DNA of 64,000 nucleotides from the NCBI GenBank assembly GCA_016715195.1, contig JADKBB010000009.1, positions 62,001 through 126,000 on the forward strand. The letters run 5' to 3'. The stretch comes from Candidatus Villigracilis proximus. Its GTDB lineage: Bacteria; Chloroflexota; Anaerolineae; Anaerolineales; Villigracilaceae. Made by a program: the position numbers and the translations under genes. Positions 34,904-43,528 of the stretch are shown one piece after another (positions within the stretch are counted from its first letter, which is position 1; the number at the start of each line of letters is the position of its first letter). Under the pieces are notes generated by a model. It had not been told where the DNA came from. It saw only the letters and a list, made by a program, of their open reading frames with translations, and did no database searches.

Positions 34904-35458
34904 TTAATAATGACACGTGCCACAGTCGGTGAGTTTGACCAGTTTTACATGATCTTCACCGGCATTTTTGACGTGACAATCCAAACACCAACCCATATTA
35001 AATACCTGCGGGTTCTCAGCGATGTTTACTTTGGTCATATCACCATGACAATTTTCGCAGTTTTGTCCTGCGGCAATATGTGCGCGATGATTAAATTGAA
35101 CAAAGTCTGGCACCTGAGCTACAGGCACCCATTCAATGGGTGTTCCACTTTCCACTGCCTCTTTCAAAGGCGCTAAAAGCAAACTGGTTTGCGTCTTCAC
35201 AATTTGATTATGGCAGCCCCAACATTTGGCTTGTGTCGGAATACCAGCGGCTGGCCCTCGCGCAGCGCCCGGGTGGCAATATAGACACTGAATGCCAAAA
35301 GCAACATGCGTTTTATGAGGGAATTGGATGGGCTGTTCAGGCGGCTGTTGAGTCGTGTAAAGTCCGTAGGCTGCGATACTGAACAAAGTCAGAACCGCAA
35401 TGCCCACAGCAATCAGACCGAGCGGCTGTTTCAGCCAGTCAAAAAATCTTTTGATCAT
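34904..35458 (-). CDS. actA: Alternative complex III pentaheme cytochrome c subunit
   Basis: A 184-residue protein with one N-terminal membrane helix (about 13-35) and five heme motifs: CLYCH, CWGCH, CENCH, CLDCH and CGTCH, the number expected for ActA. It takes electrons from the FeS subunit and passes them to the mono-heme cytochrome. ATG 35458 follows AGGAGC; an upstream in-frame start at 35518 would add 20 residues without support. It is the first gene of the act operon. Confidence 0.95.
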   Translation of the reverse strand: MIKRFFDWLKQPLGLIAVGIAVLTLFSIAAYGLYTTQQPPEQPIQFPHKTHVAFGIQCLYCHPGAARGPAAGIPTQAKCWGCHNQIVKTQTSLLLAPLKEAVESGTPIEWVPVAQVPDFVQFNHRAHIAAGQNCENCHGDMTKVNIAENPQVFNMGWCLDCHVKNAGEDHVKLVKLTDCGTCHY

Positions 35459-35810
35459 GGATGCTCCTGAAATAATCTTTAAGCACAAAGCCGCCGGGCA
35501 CAGAACACGCGGCGGCAAAGGCTAAATTAACTTAATTTATTAAACAGAAAAAGACAATCAAAATTATTATTGGATGAAAAAAGTACTGACGTCTTGTGTG
35601 CATACATAAAACCCGCCCCGATGAAAACCATCAGGACGAGATCAAAATACACAGTTTGCATCGTAACAACCATACCATTCTCCATAATATATAACTGCTG
35701 AACCCCGCCAGCAATTAACTCGGCGGATTATACATTGAAAGTGCAGAAAAGTACATATAAGGGTTAAATTGGTGTATTCGAGGCGTGATACAATCATAAC
35801 CAAGGTCATA
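35459..35810. other. 352-base divergent control region between actA and a small membrane protein gene
   Basis: On the minus strand a TATAAT (35727-35732 read in reverse) lies about 270 bases before actA, giving a long leader that contains the hairpin at 35613-35639. No gene is visible. No strong -35 is apparent. Confidence 0.5.
35613..35639 (-). terminator. Terminator-like hairpin in the act operon leader
   Basis: Read on the minus strand, CGTCCTGATG pairs with CATCGGGGCG (two G-U pairs) around GTTTT, then GGTTTTATG follows. It sits about 155 bases upstream of the actA ATG and downstream of the likely promoter, so it may be an attenuator. Confidence 0.45.
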
Positions 35811-36065
35811 ATGAAAACATCTCACATTCTTGGCATCGCTTTTTTATTCGCCAGCCTGGTTTTTGTATTGATCACCGCGGCCTTCAATCAACCCACGGTA
35901 TCCGCGCAAAATCTGGGCGCAGCCGCGTTTCGTCTGCAAATCACCCCTGCCCCATTTGAAGAGGGTATTTCCGAGATCGGTTCAACAGACGGCATTCTGA
36001 TTATGGGTTTTGTCATCATGTTTATCATTATCGTACCGATTATCATTTATAAAAACAAGAACTAA
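35811..36065 (+). CDS. Small secreted or two-helix membrane protein, unknown
   Basis: An 84-residue protein with an N-terminal signal-like helix ending near VSAQ (residue 30) and a second very hydrophobic helix at about 60-79 followed by KNKN. Divergent from the act operon and followed by a bidirectional terminator. ATG 35811 is preferred to an in-frame GTG at 35769 because the latter adds a polar stretch before the signal. Family unknown. Confidence 0.6.
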   Translation: MKTSHILGIAFLFASLVFVLITAAFNQPTVSAQNLGAAAFRLQITPAPFEEGISEIGSTDGILIMGFVIMFIIIVPIIIYKNKN

Positions 36066-36080
36066 CTCTCTTAAAAGCAA

Positions 36081-36130
36081 AAAAATAACTCACCCCCGAA
36101 ATTAAGGTTTCGAGAGTGAGTTATTTTTTA
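36081..36130 (+). terminator. Terminator after the small membrane protein
   Basis: AAAATAACTCAC pairs with GTGAGTTATTTT, with partial inner pairing (CGAAA/TTTCG), then T residues. Confidence 0.8.
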
Positions 36131-36140
36131 AAAACAAATA

Positions 36141-36206
36141 GGACACAGATCGCTTCGCACGCTGACAAAAGCAAAAAATCAGCGTTTTCTGCGTGAGTCA
36201 GCGTCC
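36141..36206. repeat. Dispersed GGAC...GTCC repeat, copy 1
   Basis: Begins GGACACAGAT and ends GCGTCC, with the internal motif ATCAGCGTTTTCTG. A second copy with the same framework is at 58861-58928. Such GGACGCAGAT-type intergenic repeats form imperfect hairpins. Confidence 0.6.
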
Positions 36207-36241
36207 CAAATCAAATTCGGGATGTGTCATGTTTTTTATAT

Positions 36242-36850
36242 TTACAACGAGATCAAACCCAGCTCAATCCCGCGTTTAACAGCTTCTGTCCGGCTGGAAA
36301 TTCCCAGTTTTGCATATAAAGATGAAAGATGAAACTTCACAGTATGCTCGCTGATGCTTAGTGAAAGCGCGATCTGTTTATTTGCCAACCCCTGCGCCAT
36401 AAGCTGGATGACTTCCATCTCCCGGGCAGTTAGCTGCTCAACCAGAGACTCTTCACTCGAAGATTCCCTCCGCCCAGACAAGCGGATCAGACTCTGCACC
36501 AGGCCTGGTGCGCCAACCCAAAGCCCTTCCCCCACTGCGCGGACTGCCGCCGTCAACTCATCTTCTGTTGCATCAGGTGAGAGTATGCCCCATGCCTGTG
36601 TATTTGAATTCAACATGCCGCGCACAGACTCAACATCATCTGTCAAAAATAAAATAGCGAAATTTGATTTCCTGTTTATAAAACGCGCAGAAGAGACCGA
36701 GGCGAGCACAGCCACCTCGGTCTCCATTTCATTGACGCTTTCAAGATCAACTGTCTCACCAACAACTTTGATATCGGGTTGTCTGCCGAGTAATTCACGC
36801 AAACCGATCCGTAAAGCAGAGTTGGGCGAAACAATCGTAACGCGAATCAA
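36242..36850 (-). CDS. LuxR/NarL-type regulator with degenerate receiver domain
   Basis: A 202-residue protein with an N-terminal receiver-like fold (VTIVSPNSALRIGL) and a C-terminal LuxR helix-turn-helix (LTAREMEVIQLMAQGLANKQIA, HTVKFHL). The acidic pair after strand 1 is replaced by SPNS and the phosphoacceptor Asp at the end of strand 3 is missing (AVLASVSS), so it cannot be phosphorylated the usual way. It begins with TTG directly after the protease stop (ribosome site GGAGAG), indicating tight coupling. No histidine kinase is nearby. Confidence 0.85.
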   Translation of the reverse strand: MIRVTIVSPNSALRIGLRELLGRQPDIKVVGETVDLESVNEMETEVAVLASVSSARFINRKSNFAILFLTDDVESVRGMLNSNTQAWGILSPDATEDELTAAVRAVGEGLWVGAPGLVQSLIRLSGRRESSSEESLVEQLTAREMEVIQLMAQGLANKQIALSLSISEHTVKFHLSSLYAKLGISSRTEAVKRGIELGLISL

Positions 36851-37750
36851 CTATCGCTCTCCAATTTCCACTTTGATGGCTTCCAACTTACCGCCGCGCA
36901 GCACATCAATTGCAACAGACTTGCCTACCACGTCACCACTCAAGCGGACGAACAGATCATCCTGATGCGCGACAGATTCACCAGCCACACCCACCAGAAT
37001 ATCGCCAACGATTAATCCGCCTTTGCCGGCAGGACTATCCGCTTCGAGGCCGACAAGCAAGAGACCAGTATCCTGTTCACGCTTCAATGCTTTCTTTGCA
37101 TCGGCGGAAAGTTCCACGCTCTGGCTGCGGATGCCAAGATAGCCGCGTTTGATCTTGCCGTGTTTGGCGAGAGTCTCGGCGATCTTCCAGGCAACGTCAG
37201 CCGGGATGGTGATTGCGCCGCCGTTTCCAAAGCCTGAAGTATTAATGCCGAAGATCGTACCATCGCCGTTGACCAAAGGTCCACCGGAAAAACCGGGATA
37301 GGAGACAACATCGGTTTTGATGTAACTCTCAAGCATACTGCCACGCCCTGTACGGACCGGACCGCCAATGGAGTTCACCGATCCAAAACTGGATTCGATT
37401 CCTTTCGTGGATGGTCTGCCGATTGCCAATACAAATTGGCCCACGCGCGCGGCGGTCTTTGAAACTTCAGCGGGAATGGCTACGGGTTGATCCAGCTTGA
37501 GAACCGCCAGATCAGTTCCCGGGTCCCGACCGACGATGCGGGCTGTGACTTCGGTTCCGTCCGCGAGAATCACTTTGATATCTTCTTCACGTTCAACAAC
37601 ATGATCGGCTGTTAAAATTAAATCCTTGGCGAAGGCAATTCCGCTGGCAGGAAAGCGGCGGCGTGCATCGACCAATACTGTGGATTTTCCAGCACGCTCG
37701 GCGGCGTCTGCGATTGCATCAGAAAGTTCTACCAACATATTTTTAGACAT
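36851..37750 (-). CDS. HtrA-like trypsin-fold serine protease with one PDZ domain, apparently cytoplasmic
   Basis: A 299-residue S1C protease: His50 in TADH, Asp80 in DPGTDLAVL, Ser155 in GFSGGPL, then one PDZ domain (about 205-295, with GYLGI as the entry strand and SPAGKGGLIVGDILV). Unlike DegP/DegS it has no signal peptide or membrane helix, so it likely acts in the cytoplasm or is peripheral. It is coupled to the LuxR-type gene that follows, so a protease that controls, or is controlled by, that regulator is a reasonable inference. Confidence 0.9.
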   Translation of the reverse strand: MSKNMLVELSDAIADAAERAGKSTVLVDARRRFPASGIAFAKDLILTADHVVEREEDIKVILADGTEVTARIVGRDPGTDLAVLKLDQPVAIPAEVSKTAARVGQFVLAIGRPSTKGIESSFGSVNSIGGPVRTGRGSMLESYIKTDVVSYPGFSGGPLVNGDGTIFGINTSGFGNGGAITIPADVAWKIAETLAKHGKIKRGYLGIRSQSVELSADAKKALKREQDTGLLLVGLEADSPAGKGGLIVGDILVGVAGESVAHQDDLFVRLSGDVVGKSVAIDVLRGGKLEAIKVEIGER

Positions 37751-37917
37751 AATTATTTATCTCCTTGCGCATCAGTATAGCCAACACGCATTTGGAGTGT
37801 ATCGCCTAAATGGCCAGCTTGCTACTGGACATATGGGTAGGGGTGAAAAATGATGAAGATGAATTTTTTGTGATTTAGGACTTTGGTTTCAGTCTTAATG
37901 TGACCCTGGCAAAATAA

Positions 37918-39255
37918 TTAGGCCGTTGAGACTGGCAGTTCATCATGATCTGGCAAAATATCTTCAGCGTTACGAATGGCGGGAGAAAAATAACCGGCCA
38001 CACCTACCAGCGCGCCAAACACGCCGCAGATGACGAGGAAAAGCCCCATGCCAGAACCAGGCCCGGTTCCAACGAGCCAGCTAAAGGTTAAAGAAAGACC
38101 CGAGTCTGTCCGCATCGCAGGCTCAAGCACAAAATCAGCCAGTGACCCGGCGATCAGTGGTGAAATCGGATTCGTAAACCAGGCAATCAATCTTCGAGCA
38201 GAGAAGACCCGTCCTTGCACATCGGGGGCAACTTTCGCCTGCCAGATGGCTTGATTCGATCCATTGATCAGCGGAGACACGAGCGAGCCTACAATGATGC
38301 CTGTGATCCAAACCGGCAGCCCGCCGGTGAGGCCGATCACGGCCATGCCAATTCCGGCCCAGATCCAACCGATCAACACACCATGCACGCGGCGTTTGAA
38401 ACCGCCCCACGCACTCATGACAAGACCGCCAACCAGCCCGCCGATGGCTCCGGCTGTTTCAACGGAACCAAAGATTAAACTGTTGCTGTCTGTGCGCGCA
38501 AGGATCATGGGCGCCAAAACTGTATACCCAATGCCAGAGAAAAGATTCCCGATGAAAAAAATTAATTGCAATCCCAATAAACTCGGGCGTGCAAAAATAT
38601 ATTTAAATCCATAGGCCGCCTCACTCCACACACTGCCCTGCCCTTGCTGACCTTCTTCAGTGCGGACAGGCTGCGGAATGTAGACGACCAGCAACGCGCC
38701 GATGGCAAATATAAAAGTAGCCACATCCAAAAATAGCAGGCCGGTCAGCCCGAGTACTGGCAATAACGCGCCTGCCATTAACGGAGCGAACACGCCCGGC
38801 CCGGCTTCAATAATAGACATCATGCCATTGGCGCGCCCATACTGTTCCTTGGGAACCATCGTGCTGATGGCCGCTGAATACGCCGGCCATTGAAACGCCA
38901 TTCCCAGCCCGTAAATAATGGACGTGACATACAAATGCCAAAATTCAAGGAGGCCAAAATATTGCAGTATAAGGATCGAAACTGTGGCAAGCCCCGCGCC
39001 AAGGTCGCTGACCATCATCATCAACTTTCGATTATGACGATCCACCATAACACCCGCAATAGGCGAGATCAACAAAAAGGGTGTGATGAAAAAAACCTGC
39101 ATCACACCCATTGCCAAAGCACTTTTGGTCTGGTCATACATCCAGATACTTAAACCAAACTGACTCATCGAACTGGCAAGCACCGAGACGATCTGTCCCA
39201 GCCAGACAATGGTAAAGCCGAACATCCCTGCCGGTCGTCTTGTTTTATTTTCCAT
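37918..39255 (-). CDS. MFS exporter (C) downstream of the SHOCT cluster
   Basis: A 445-residue major facilitator with about 12 helices and the loop motif VDRHNRK after helix 2, of the same MFS_3-like group as the transporter at 25194. ATG 39255 has TGAGGAAAC ahead of it; an in-frame GTG at 39267 overlaps that site. It lies 197 bases after the SHOCT-type gene at 39453, separated by a hairpin, so it may be partly independent. Substrate unknown; efflux of a toxic compound is likely. Confidence 0.87.
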   Translation of the reverse strand: MENKTRRPAGMFGFTIVWLGQIVSVLASSMSQFGLSIWMYDQTKSALAMGVMQVFFITPFLLISPIAGVMVDRHNRKLMMMVSDLGAGLATVSILILQYFGLLEFWHLYVTSIIYGLGMAFQWPAYSAAISTMVPKEQYGRANGMMSIIEAGPGVFAPLMAGALLPVLGLTGLLFLDVATFIFAIGALLVVYIPQPVRTEEGQQGQGSVWSEAAYGFKYIFARPSLLGLQLIFFIGNLFSGIGYTVLAPMILARTDSNSLIFGSVETAGAIGGLVGGLVMSAWGGFKRRVHGVLIGWIWAGIGMAVIGLTGGLPVWITGIIVGSLVSPLINGSNQAIWQAKVAPDVQGRVFSARRLIAWFTNPISPLIAGSLADFVLEPAMRTDSGLSLTFSWLVGTGPGSGMGLFLVICGVFGALVGVAGYFSPAIRNAEDILPDHDELPVSTA

Positions 39256-39310
39256 AAGTTTCCTCACAGGCTATTTTGTCATTCACAACAAAAAATAACA
39301 TACCCTATAA

Positions 39311-39342
39311 AAATAAACAACCCTCATAAGGGTTGTTTATTG
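39311..39342 (-). terminator. Terminator between the SHOCT-module operon and MFS gene C
   Basis: AAATAAACAACCC pairs with GGGTTGTTTATT around TCATAA with A/T tracts on both sides. Confidence 0.75.
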
Positions 39343-39452
39343 ACTATTTACAGCATCAACTTATAGATGGGATTGCAATATAACAACATGACACACTCTC
39401 CTTGTTTATCAAAAGGAAAAGAACCACGATCTTTTACTATCAAAGGTTCAGG

Positions 39453-39842
39453 TTACTCCACGTAAATTTCCACGTGTTCGCCGTCTTCTTCATCTACTAC
39501 ATCAATGATCTTGCCCATCACACCCATGCGCAGGGCTTCCATCACATTGGTCATATCCACGCCTTCCACCTCGGGGGCGAAATGCGCGCCGATCTTCATG
39601 CCCGCATCCACCAGCGCCAGCGGAATTTGCACCGATGCTTTTGAGCGTCCTGTGCGAGTATCTGTCACGCGGATGCGCAGCCAGCGCGCAGTCCCACCAC
39701 CTGTGCCAGGCGGGCGCGGCGGCACGGGCAGCCCTCTGCGTGATTCACTCAATGCCGCGAGCAGCTTCGAGCCTTCATCTGCACTGATCTTTCCCTCCTC
39801 GATCATCTTTAATATCTTCATTCGTTCTTCACTATTTGCCAT
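39453..39842 (-). CDS. SHOCT-like module protein with a C-terminal unknown domain
   Basis: A 129-residue soluble protein. Residues 1-34 form a short helical module (EERMKILKMIEEGKISADEG) shared with four neighbours. After a Pro/Gly linker comes a basic-to-acidic domain starting WLRIRVTDTRTGRSKASVQIPL, similar to the C-terminal domain of the next protein upstream (WLYVNVDRSQ, SIAFPLPL, HVEIYVE against RVQVFIG). This looks like a LiaX/YvlB-associated protein; the module may bind partners or target the protein to the membrane. Ten bases separate it from the upstream gene. Confidence 0.72.
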   Translation of the reverse strand: MANSEERMKILKMIEEGKISADEGSKLLAALSESRRGLPVPPRPPGTGGGTARWLRIRVTDTRTGRSKASVQIPLALVDAGMKIGAHFAPEVEGVDMTNVMEALRMGVMGKIIDVVDEEDGEHVEIYVE

Positions 39843-39852
39843 GTTACACCTC

Positions 39853-40479
39853 TTATCCTATGAACACTTGCACACGTTCGCCGCCTGTATGGCTCTCATC
39901 CACATTAATGATGAGCGGCTCTTTAATGGTCTTCGCCATATTAATGGCATTGATTACTTCATCAATATTGGTTTTCTTAAATCCGTCAATGTGGCGTCCG
40001 AAATTTTTGACGAACCAGCTTGCCAGTCCAAGTGGAAGCGGAAAGGCGATCGAAATTCGTTTCGGCCAATCCTCCGCTTGTGAACGGTCTACATTCACAT
40101 ACAACCAGCGCGAAGTCTGACTGCCTGCGCCGAGAGTGATAAACACGATACCTAACATAAGAGGCATTGCAAAACAAAAGAACCAGAAATTTAATCCTGC
40201 ATTCTGCTGAATGGAAAACATGATCCATGCGCTCAAAACCGTAAAGAGGATGCCCAACCCGAGAAAGCCCCTTGAAAAACGGGACGCCCGCCTGCGGACT
40301 TCTTCAAACTCTGGAGCTTCGGGTCTTTCTGACCATGAGCCTGATTCTGCTTCGATGATTTGAATCTCCTCTTCGGCAGAGTCATCATCCAGCGTGCGCA
40401 TGAGAGTCGCAGCTTCTTCTGCGCTGATCTTTCCATCCGCGACCATTTGCAAAATTTTTCTACGCTCTTCAGACGACAT
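39853..40479 (-). CDS. SHOCT-like module membrane protein
   Basis: About 208 residues from ATG 40479 (GGAGGTTCATC ahead of it). The N-terminal module MSSEERRKILQMVADGKISA is nearly identical to the 55-residue protein at 41847. An acidic linker is followed by two membrane helices (about 88-107 and 117-137) and then a cytoplasmic-type domain homologous to the end of the next gene (WLYVNVDRSQ ... NINVDES-like strands, VQVFIG). The whole suggests a membrane-bound sensor or scaffold in an envelope-stress set. Family not firmly known. Confidence 0.72.
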   Translation of the reverse strand: MSSEERRKILQMVADGKISAEEAATLMRTLDDDSAEEEIQIIEAESGSWSERPEAPEFEEVRRRASRFSRGFLGLGILFTVLSAWIMFSIQQNAGLNFWFFCFAMPLMLGIVFITLGAGSQTSRWLYVNVDRSQAEDWPKRISIAFPLPLGLASWFVKNFGRHIDGFKKTNIDEVINAINMAKTIKEPLIINVDESHTGGERVQVFIG

Positions 40480-40560
40480 GATGAACCTCCATCCAATTTG
40501 ACAAGCCTTTTCCTTCAATTGATGTCATGGAAACCTCCTTCAAAATTTTAAGTCGAACGA

Positions 40561-41814
40561 TCAACTGTTTTCCAACACTTCAGCTTTTGCGGGCAAATGA
40601 AACTTAAGCATAATGGGAATGATCGACAGCAAAACCACAATACCCGTCACCATAAACGGAAAGCGCGGACTCACTCCCGCCCACAACTGCGCTCCGATCC
40701 ACGGAGCCGGCAGCGAGATAATTCCCAAACTGGTGCTAAACAATCCAAAGGCAGTGCCGCGCAATTCCGCCGGAACAGATTTACTGATCAACGATTGATA
40801 CGCGGGCGTCAGCATCCCCACACCCAGGCCTGCCAGCGCCCAACCCGCAAAATACATCCAGATCAAACCGGAGGGAGTTCCGATCAGCATAAATAAAGAA
40901 AGACCGACAAAAACCATTCCAATGGAAATCACCAGACGTTCACTTGTCTTATCTGCCAGCCAGCCGCCCGGAATGGTCATCAACATCATGCACAGTCCAA
41001 AGACGCTGTTCATCCAGCCGATCTGGATCATGCTCATCTGGCCGATATCCTGCAAATAGATCGGCATCAGATTCATCGAAAGCGCAAACGAAGTGTCACG
41101 CACGCCATCGGTGATGAGGATCCAGGTGATAAGTCCGCCGGCGAAGACCATGCCAAACATCGAGGAAAGATTTTGCTTCAAACTCGCGAATGAAAGTTTT
41201 TTGGGTTGCGAGTTGCCGCCTTTCGCAGCTTCACGCGCCATGCCCACACGAATGAGCGTGGCGAGAATATAAAAGAACGCGGCTACCAACAACATTCCTT
41301 TGAAGCCATACGCGCCAGCCAGCCACCCGCCGAGCGGCGGCCCGATGACCGAGACGATCATAAAGATGGCCTGTGTCACACCAAATACCTTGGCGCGATT
41401 TTGTTCCGTTGAATGTTCCGCTATAAACGCATCAAAACTCGGTCCAACCAGAGAACGCGTGATCGCGCCAAGCGCTTCGCCAAGCAGAAGCCACTGCCAC
41501 GTTTGCGCAAGAATGAGAGGGAAAAACACAAAAATCCCAAACACACTGCCGATCGCAATCGCGCGCAAACGCCCGATCGAGTCACTTAACCAACCGCCCA
41601 AAATTTGTAACAATAAGGGAATAATCTGCGAAAGCGTAAAGAATAAACCGATCTGTGGAACACTCGCCTTTAGGTCACGCAAATAAAGCGGCATCAATGG
41701 GCCATACATGTTCCCGCCCAGGTTGGCAAAGATCATCGCCACCAAAAACAGGATCAGGACACCGCTTAACAAAGGTTGCTTTTTGACCTGGGCAATCGTT
41801 GATTCCATTTTCAT
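40561..41814 (-). CDS. MFS exporter (B) inside the SHOCT cluster
   Basis: A 417-residue 12-helix major facilitator with conserved GGWLSDSIGR after helix 2 and GGWLADKTSER in the second half, a DHA1-like drug/sugar exporter pattern. It lies 32 bases after the 55-residue SHOCT gene and 81 before the next SHOCT gene, all in the same direction, so it is very likely in the same transcript. Confidence 0.88.
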   Translation of the reverse strand: MKMESTIAQVKKQPLLSGVLILFLVAMIFANLGGNMYGPLMPLYLRDLKASVPQIGLFFTLSQIIPLLLQILGGWLSDSIGRLRAIAIGSVFGIFVFFPLILAQTWQWLLLGEALGAITRSLVGPSFDAFIAEHSTEQNRAKVFGVTQAIFMIVSVIGPPLGGWLAGAYGFKGMLLVAAFFYILATLIRVGMAREAAKGGNSQPKKLSFASLKQNLSSMFGMVFAGGLITWILITDGVRDTSFALSMNLMPIYLQDIGQMSMIQIGWMNSVFGLCMMLMTIPGGWLADKTSERLVISIGMVFVGLSLFMLIGTPSGLIWMYFAGWALAGLGVGMLTPAYQSLISKSVPAELRGTAFGLFSTSLGIISLPAPWIGAQLWAGVSPRFPFMVTGIVVLLSIIPIMLKFHLPAKAEVLENS

Positions 41815-41846
41815 CCTATAAAATAATAATCGTGTGATCGATCAAT

Positions 41847-42014
41847 TTAATCAGTCAAATTCAAAGTAATGCTAATCTTTCGTTCCGGTCCAAAATCTTC
41901 AAATTGGTCATCAGCAGGCTCATCGAGCGCATGCATTAATACGGCAGCCTCTTCTGCGCTGATCTTTCCATCAGAAACCATTTGCAAAATTTTTCTACGC
42001 TCTTCAGAAGACAT
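41847..42014 (-). CDS. 55-residue SHOCT-like module protein
   Basis: A short gene whose ATG overlaps the stop of the DUF4097 gene (TAATG), with a perfect AAGGAGGTAAGTA ribosome site inside that gene. The product is almost only the module EERRKILQMVSDGKISAEEA plus an acidic linker and a last strand KISITLNLTD. The last strand resembles the start of the C-terminal domain of the neighbours, so it may be a truncated relative or a free regulatory module that competes for their partner. Confidence 0.8.
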   Translation of the reverse strand: MSSEERRKILQMVSDGKISAEEAAVLMHALDEPADDQFEDFGPERKISITLNLTD

Positions 42015-43123
42015 TACTTACCTCCTTCAAGGGCTGACAATAAATTATCGGCTTCTTCTGCAGTGATCTTTTTCTCCTGCAGCATCTTCAAGATCAACAA
42101 TCGCTCATCTTCTGAAACTGGCGGCTTGGGAGTCATGGGCACACCTTTCGATGAAAGATCCCAACTCCAACGGCCAACGTTCACAGCAGCGCGCGCCTTG
42201 CCGCGACCAACACGCTCATCCACCCGCCTGCGCGCTTCATCTGCGCGGCGCAAGGCATCGTCTGCCTGTTTGGTTGCACGACGTGTGACCTGATCCACTT
42301 GTTTGGAAATACGATCGCCAAACCCAGACCAGTCAAAGCCGATGCCTGCAAAGTTCCCAAAGTCTTCGGCGGTTTCACCGGCATTCGATTGATTGGTCAC
42401 ACGGATATCGCCGCCCGCGCTTAATGTCACATTGGCAGAGCCATCACCAACTGTGATAACACGAGCAGTCGCATCTTCTTCATTAATTACGCCCTTCCAG
42501 TTAATGTCAATTTCATCGGCATTAAGAGTCAGTGTGGCATTGGCTTTGGGCGGCATGACAAGCAAAATATCATCGCCCGCAGCCACGGAATACTGATTAC
42601 CAGCCCGTGGATCAAGGTAAAGCACTACATCCTCAGCCACATTGGCGCTGACATTGCCGCGCACATCGCGCAAGGCAAGATCATCTGCCACAGATTCAAG
42701 AGAAACATTCCCGTCCACATCGCGGATAGATACATCTCCGTGACCGCTTTTGATGGACAAATTCCCCTTTGCACCACGCAAACTAAAATCTGATTCAACA
42801 GTATCGACCGCAACTTCACCCACATCACGAATGGACAGGTCACCGGCAATATTCTTCAATTCAATGCCGCCCATCACGCCGCGAATGGACGTGTCACCTT
42901 CAACGTGTTGAATAAAAACAGAGGTCAACTTTGGAACACGCAATGAAACATCATCTTCACAGAAAATGGTGACATTCTCGCCATCCTGCTTACAGCGCAT
43001 TTCTTCCTCATCGTCGCACTTAAGCAGAATATCCTCCCCTTCCCAGCCAACGAGACTGAGGTCACCGCCAATTTTTTCAATAATGATCCTGGGATTGCGT
43101 CCGGCAGAAATTGTTTTTGACAT
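42014..43123 (-). CDS. DUF4097-type beta-helix protein with a C-terminal SHOCT-like module
   Basis: A 369-residue protein. Residues about 10-240 form repeated short beta strands of the type GDVSIRDVDGNVSLESV, a right-handed beta-solenoid as in DUF4097/adhesin-like proteins (LiaX, YvlB). A basic helical stretch rich in Arg and Ala (about 275-315, DQVTRRATKQADDALRRADE) follows, and the last 35 residues are the shared module (ILKMLQEKKITAEEADNLLSAL). Usually the module is N-terminal in LiaX; here it is C-terminal. No signal peptide. In Firmicutes such proteins sense or relay envelope damage by peptides or drugs. Confidence 0.82.
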   Translation of the reverse strand: MSKTISAGRNPRIIIEKIGGDLSLVGWEGEDILLKCDDEEEMRCKQDGENVTIFCEDDVSLRVPKLTSVFIQHVEGDTSIRGVMGGIELKNIAGDLSIRDVGEVAVDTVESDFSLRGAKGNLSIKSGHGDVSIRDVDGNVSLESVADDLALRDVRGNVSANVAEDVVLYLDPRAGNQYSVAAGDDILLVMPPKANATLTLNADEIDINWKGVINEEDATARVITVGDGSANVTLSAGGDIRVTNQSNAGETAEDFGNFAGIGFDWSGFGDRISKQVDQVTRRATKQADDALRRADEARRRVDERVGRGKARAAVNVGRWSWDLSSKGVPMTPKPPVSEDERLLILKMLQEKKITAEEADNLLSALEGGK

Positions 43124-43128
43124 GGGAA

Positions 43129-43509
43129 TTACTCCTCGCCGCGCAGAATGCGCATGGCCTGGTCGGCTGTGATCTTTCCAGCTTCGAGATCGGCAATGGC
43201 GCTGCTGCGTTTTTCAGCTTCAACTTCGCCAGAGTCATCTTTGCCCGGCTCATATCCCAAAGCACGGATCACTTCATGCAAACGGTTGCGAATGGTGGGA
43301 TAGGACAGCTTAACTTCCTGCTCCATGCGATTGATCTTGCCTTCACAGCGCACAAAGGTGAAAACAAAATCCAATTGTTCAGAAGTTAGGTTTGCGAATT
43401 GACCAGAAGCAAAGTTACCTTCAATGGTGGTATCGCAGGATGAGCAATGTAATTTGGCAACAGTTAATTCAGACTGACAGATCGGGCAATTCGTAGGGGC
43501 TGGTCGCAT
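43129..43509 (-). CDS. DUF2089-family zinc-ribbon regulator with C-terminal SHOCT-like module
   Basis: About 126 residues from ATG 43509 (TTTGGAGGAACC ahead of it). A zinc ribbon (CPIC and CSSC), then a helical DNA-binding-like domain (LDFVFTFVRCEGKINRMEQE, SYPTIRNRLHEVI) and a C-terminal copy of the helical module (DLEAGKITADQAMRIL). DUF2089 proteins are thought to be transcriptional regulators related to sigma-like helix-turn-helix folds. It sits between MFS A and the DUF4097 gene, so it is the best candidate for the cluster's own regulator. Confidence 0.83.
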   Translation of the reverse strand: MRPAPTNCPICQSELTVAKLHCSSCDTTIEGNFASGQFANLTSEQLDFVFTFVRCEGKINRMEQEVKLSYPTIRNRLHEVIRALGYEPGKDDSGEVEAEKRSSAIADLEAGKITADQAMRILRGEE

Positions 43510-43528
43510 GGTTTGGTTCCTCCAAATT

